A DNA stretch of 64,000 nucleotides, taken from assembly GCA_017165825.1 (NCBI GenBank), contig CM029386.1, forward strand, positions 11,182,780 to 11,246,779. The letters run 5' to 3'. The DNA comes from Hepsetus odoe. Its lineage: Eukaryota; Chordata; Actinopteri; Characiformes; Hepsetidae. A program made the position numbers and the translations under genes. The notes below the pieces were generated by a model. That model worked only from the letters and a program-made list of their open reading frames with translations, did not search any database and was not told where the DNA came from. This document shows, one piece after another, positions 61,131-64,000 of this stretch (position 1 is its first letter; every line of letters starts with the position of its first letter).

Positions 61131-62261
61131 GCACAGAAAATCACACACAGCAAAAGCACACCTGTAGGAGAACTGGAACTGATCAACTGGACAATGAGTG
61201 TAGATACAGGGAGGTAAGGTTGGTGTACCTAATGAAGTGTCTTGCCTGCATTTTTTTTTTCTCACTAACTTTATAGTTAAAATCATCAGCAATACAATGC
61301 TTCCATCAACATGAGTAAGAAATATTTTTACCTTAATATCTTGAACAAGACCTTTAGGACTTAAACTCCAATTAAGTCAGTTCCACTGAGTCGAATTCCT
61401 AGTACAGAAAAGTGACTCTGATGCAAATCTTTCCTTAAAATCATGGCCTATGGAAGCACACAGGATGACTTTAGGCAAATCTGTGACTCTGCAGTTGTAA
61501 AACCAAACCAAGGAACTGGAAATATGTCTCTACATTGCGAGTAGAAAGAAAGAAGAGGCCTTTGCAACGCATGCAGGGAAACACAGGGGCTATTTGGACA
61601 CAGGCAGTGATTACATTAGCCTTCCCTGCTGCCCTTAATTATGCTCTGGCGGTGATATGATTGATTATCCCCGCCAGGACTCTTTGTCATGTTATTCATG
61701 GCGTGCTCCTTGCATTGCTATAATAGATAAATTGAGATGGCAGGCAGACATTAGTCATGACCAGTGGGCACAAAGCTATCGTAGGCTAGACGTCACTCAT
61801 TTACACTGACCAGGGACCAGCTAGCGCCCTTGATCATCATAAAAGACAATGTCGTCACATGCCGGTCCTGATCATTATTAAAGCACTAGCAGAACTAGTC
61901 TCAGGTCAAAGATAAATGGCATCTTTGCCCAAAGCTTAAAATGCCCTTGACTTCACTGATAATCACTGCTAATAGTCAAGTAGTCCTGACAGTTTGATAG
62001 CTATTGATAATAAGTCCCTAATAGTAATTTATTCTAAAAGAATATGTTAAATTGGCCTGACTTCAATATGTTAAGCTGTTAAGTCTTTTCTAACTCATTT
62101 TGTTACATTTGAGGGGAACATATTAAAAATACATGCCTTCACTAGAATTAGCATGTCATTCATTGGTATATATCCATCGTTTTTGATGTCCTTGTCAAGA
62201 CGATGCTTCGTGAAATTGTGAAATTCAAGCCCAATTTAAAACATACACAAGTCATAAATTA

Positions 62262-62567
62262 GAGGGCAGAACAGTGGACAGTGTTGTTGCCTCACAGCGA
62301 GAAGGTCCTGTGTTCGATCCCCTGTGGGACAGTCCAGGCCTTTTCTATGTGGAGTTTGAATGTTCTCTGTTTGCATGTTTCCTTCCACCATCCATGCACG
62401 TCAGGTGGATTGGAGATGCTAAATTGCCTGTAGGGGTGAGTGTGTGTGAGTGTGTTTGTGTGCCTGTCCTGCGATGAATTGGTTACCTGTCCTGGGAGAG
62501 CTGGGATAGGCTCCAGCGCTGCTTGTGACTCTAATTAGGACAGGCGGCTATGAAAATGAGTGAGAGC
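62262..62567 (+). mobile_element. SINE B, near full length
   Basis: GTTGTTGCCTCACAGCGAGA, TGTGTTCGATCCC B box, GTGGAGTTTGAATGTTCTC, CAGGTGGATTGGAGATGCTA, CCTGCGATGAATTGG and ATAGGCTCCAGCGCTGC; ends GCGGCTATGAAAATGAGTG. Confidence 0.82.
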
Positions 62568-62607
62568 ATGTTATGTATCTTTCCACAGACCACACATGCA
62601 CATACAT

Positions 62608-62735
62608 GCACATGGGATAGCAGTGGTTAGGTACTAGGTATCAAGATCAGAAGGTGGTTGGTTTGAGAAAACATTTAATTGTGGTACACAGTGTGCTGCG
62701 CTGTTCAAATGGTAACAAATAGTCACTTTCTTATA
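62608..62735 (+). mobile_element. SINE A, decayed and internally deleted
   Basis: GGGATAGCAGTGGTTAGG head, then GTGGTACACAGTGTGCTGCG and ACAAATAGTCACTTTC tail with the middle missing. Confidence 0.5.
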
Positions 62736-62935
62736 CATATTAACTTTTGAACCTAAAATTCAGTGGTTTATGATTATACACTACTTAAATTATAAACAAA
62801 GTTTACTTCAATTAAAATCAATTTATATACATAAAATTATTCATATATTATATATATTTATATTATTTTTATTTTATTAAAATTCTATGGCACTCAGTTG
62901 ATAATCTTTTTAAAGTAAGTGTCTGTAATTTTAGC

Positions 62936-64000
62936 TATGTGTAGTGTTTGGGATGTGTAATGATAGGGGTGTGTTTTTGGGATGTGTAAAGTTAGGTCTG
63001 CGTAGTGTTTTGGACATACAATGTTAGGTATGTGTGGTATTTGGGATATGCAATGTTAGAGGTGTGTATTATTTGGGATTTGTAATATTAGGGGTGTGTA
63101 GTATTTCGTATGTGTGATGTTAGGGTTGTGTAGTGTTTGGGATGTGTGATGTTAGGGGTGTGTAGTATTTGGGGTGTGTAATGTTAGAGGTGTGGTGTTT
63201 GGGATGTGTAATTTTAGGGGTGTGGTGTTTGGGAAGTGTAATGTTAGGGGTGTGTAGTGTTTGGGATGTGTAATGTTAGAGGTGTGTAGTATTTGGGATG
63301 TGTGATGTTAGGTGTGTGTAGTATTTGGGATATGTGATTTTAGGGGTGTGTAGTATTTGGGATGTGTGATATTAGGGGTGTGTGGTGTTTGGGATGTGTG
63401 ATGTTAAGTGTGTATAGTTTTTGGGATGTGTGATGTTAGGTGTGTATAGTGTTTGGCATGTGTGATGTTAGGTGTGTGTAGTATTTGGCATGTGTGATGT
63501 TAGGTGTGTGTAGTGTTTGGGATGTGTGATGTTAGGTGTGTGTAGTATTTGGCATGTGTGATGTTAGGTGTGTGTGGTGTTTGGGATGTGTGATGTTAGG
63601 TGTGTGTAGTATTTGGCATGTGTGATAGGTGTGTGTGGTGTTTGGGATGTGTGATGTTAGGTGTGTGTAGTATTTGGCATGTGTGATAGGTGTGTGTGGT
63701 GTTTGGCATGTGTGATGTTAGGGGTGTGTAGTGTTTGGGATGTGTGATGTTAGGGGTGTGTGGTGTTTGGGATGTGTGATGTTAGGTGTGTGTAGTGTTT
63801 GGGATGTGTGATGTTAGGTGTGTGTAGTGTTTGGGATGTGTGATGTTAGGTGTGTGGTGTTTGGGATGTGTGATGTTAGGTGTGGGTAGTGTTTGGGATG
63901 TGTGATGTTAGGTGTGTGTAGTGTTTGGGATGTGTGATGTTAGGCGTGGGTAGTGTTTGGGATGTGTGATGTTAGGGGGGTGTGGTGTTTGGGATGTGTG
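62936..64000. repeat. 30-bp minisatellite, runs off the window
   Basis: About 35 tandem units with consensus TGTGTAGTGTTTGGGATGTG followed by TGATGTTAGG. The left edge is diverged and the right part nearly uniform. From about 63440 to 63720 units with TAGTATTTGGCATG alternate with GTGTTTGGGATG, a 60-bp higher-order period. The plus strand is almost free of C. Confidence 0.95.

Larger units (their letters stand above)
35311..64000. other. Gene-poor region downstream of MSL3
   Basis: About 28.7 kb of AT-rich sequence with transposon remnants, SINEs, microsatellites, a solo LTR and a terminal minisatellite. Apart from the two exon-like segments, no frame shows family features. Stretches with nothing recognisable include 35311-36700, 39300-40640, 40770-41560, 44610-45830, 46030-47640, 50560-52170, 52590-55740, 55985-57400 and 60600-61100. 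Confidence 0.6.

Noticed and set aside
62936..64000. Interstitial telomere array or CRISPR array
   Set aside because: TTAGGG-like hexamers occur only once per 30-bp unit, so it is not telomeric; there are no unique spacers, so it is not CRISPR.

Overview
This is animal nuclear DNA, almost certainly from a teleost fish. Two spliced genes are recognisable by their proteins, GT-AG introns have vertebrate consensus splice sites, the bulk is AT-rich and full of microsatellites, and the repeats are families common in fish (two tRNA-derived SINEs, Tc1/mariner elements, an RTE-like LINE). The SINE families suggest an otophysan fish (characin or catfish type), but that is only an impression. There are no prokaryotic operons and no CRISPR array.

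Layout. Positions 1-9168 are the start of a large first intron of ARHGAP6, which runs on the minus strand. Only its first coding exon (9169-9558) lies in the window. Positions 9559-18757 separate two divergent CpG-rich 5' ends and hold SINE copies, a forkhead-motif minisatellite and one possible extra promoter. Positions 18758-34157 (plus strand) hold a complete MSL3 gene: 13 coding exons whose junctions all keep frame, giving 548 residues with an N-terminal chromo-barrel domain and a C-terminal MRG domain split by a low-complexity linker. A 3' UTR of about 1.1 kb follows. Positions 35.3-64.0 kb have no recognisable gene. They hold nested Tc1-like elements, SINEs, a solo LTR, microsatellites, two isolated exon-like segments (about 40.7 and 49.65 kb), and a 30-bp minisatellite that starts near 62.9 kb and runs off the end.

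How the genes relate. MSL3 is the chromodomain/MRG subunit of the MSL complex that acetylates histone H4 lysine 16. ARHGAP6 is a Rho GTPase-activating protein. Their head-to-head order matches human Xp22.2, where ARHGAP6 (minus) and MSL3 (plus) are neighbours and FRMPD4 (plus) follows. The region to the right of MSL3 is therefore where 5' exons of a FRMPD4 orthologue would be expected, but I could not recognise that protein. No clearly new biological system was found. The most interesting signals are an MSL3 uORF that overlaps the start codon, a nine-copy GTAAACA cluster, the terminal minisatellite and the unassigned exon-like segments.
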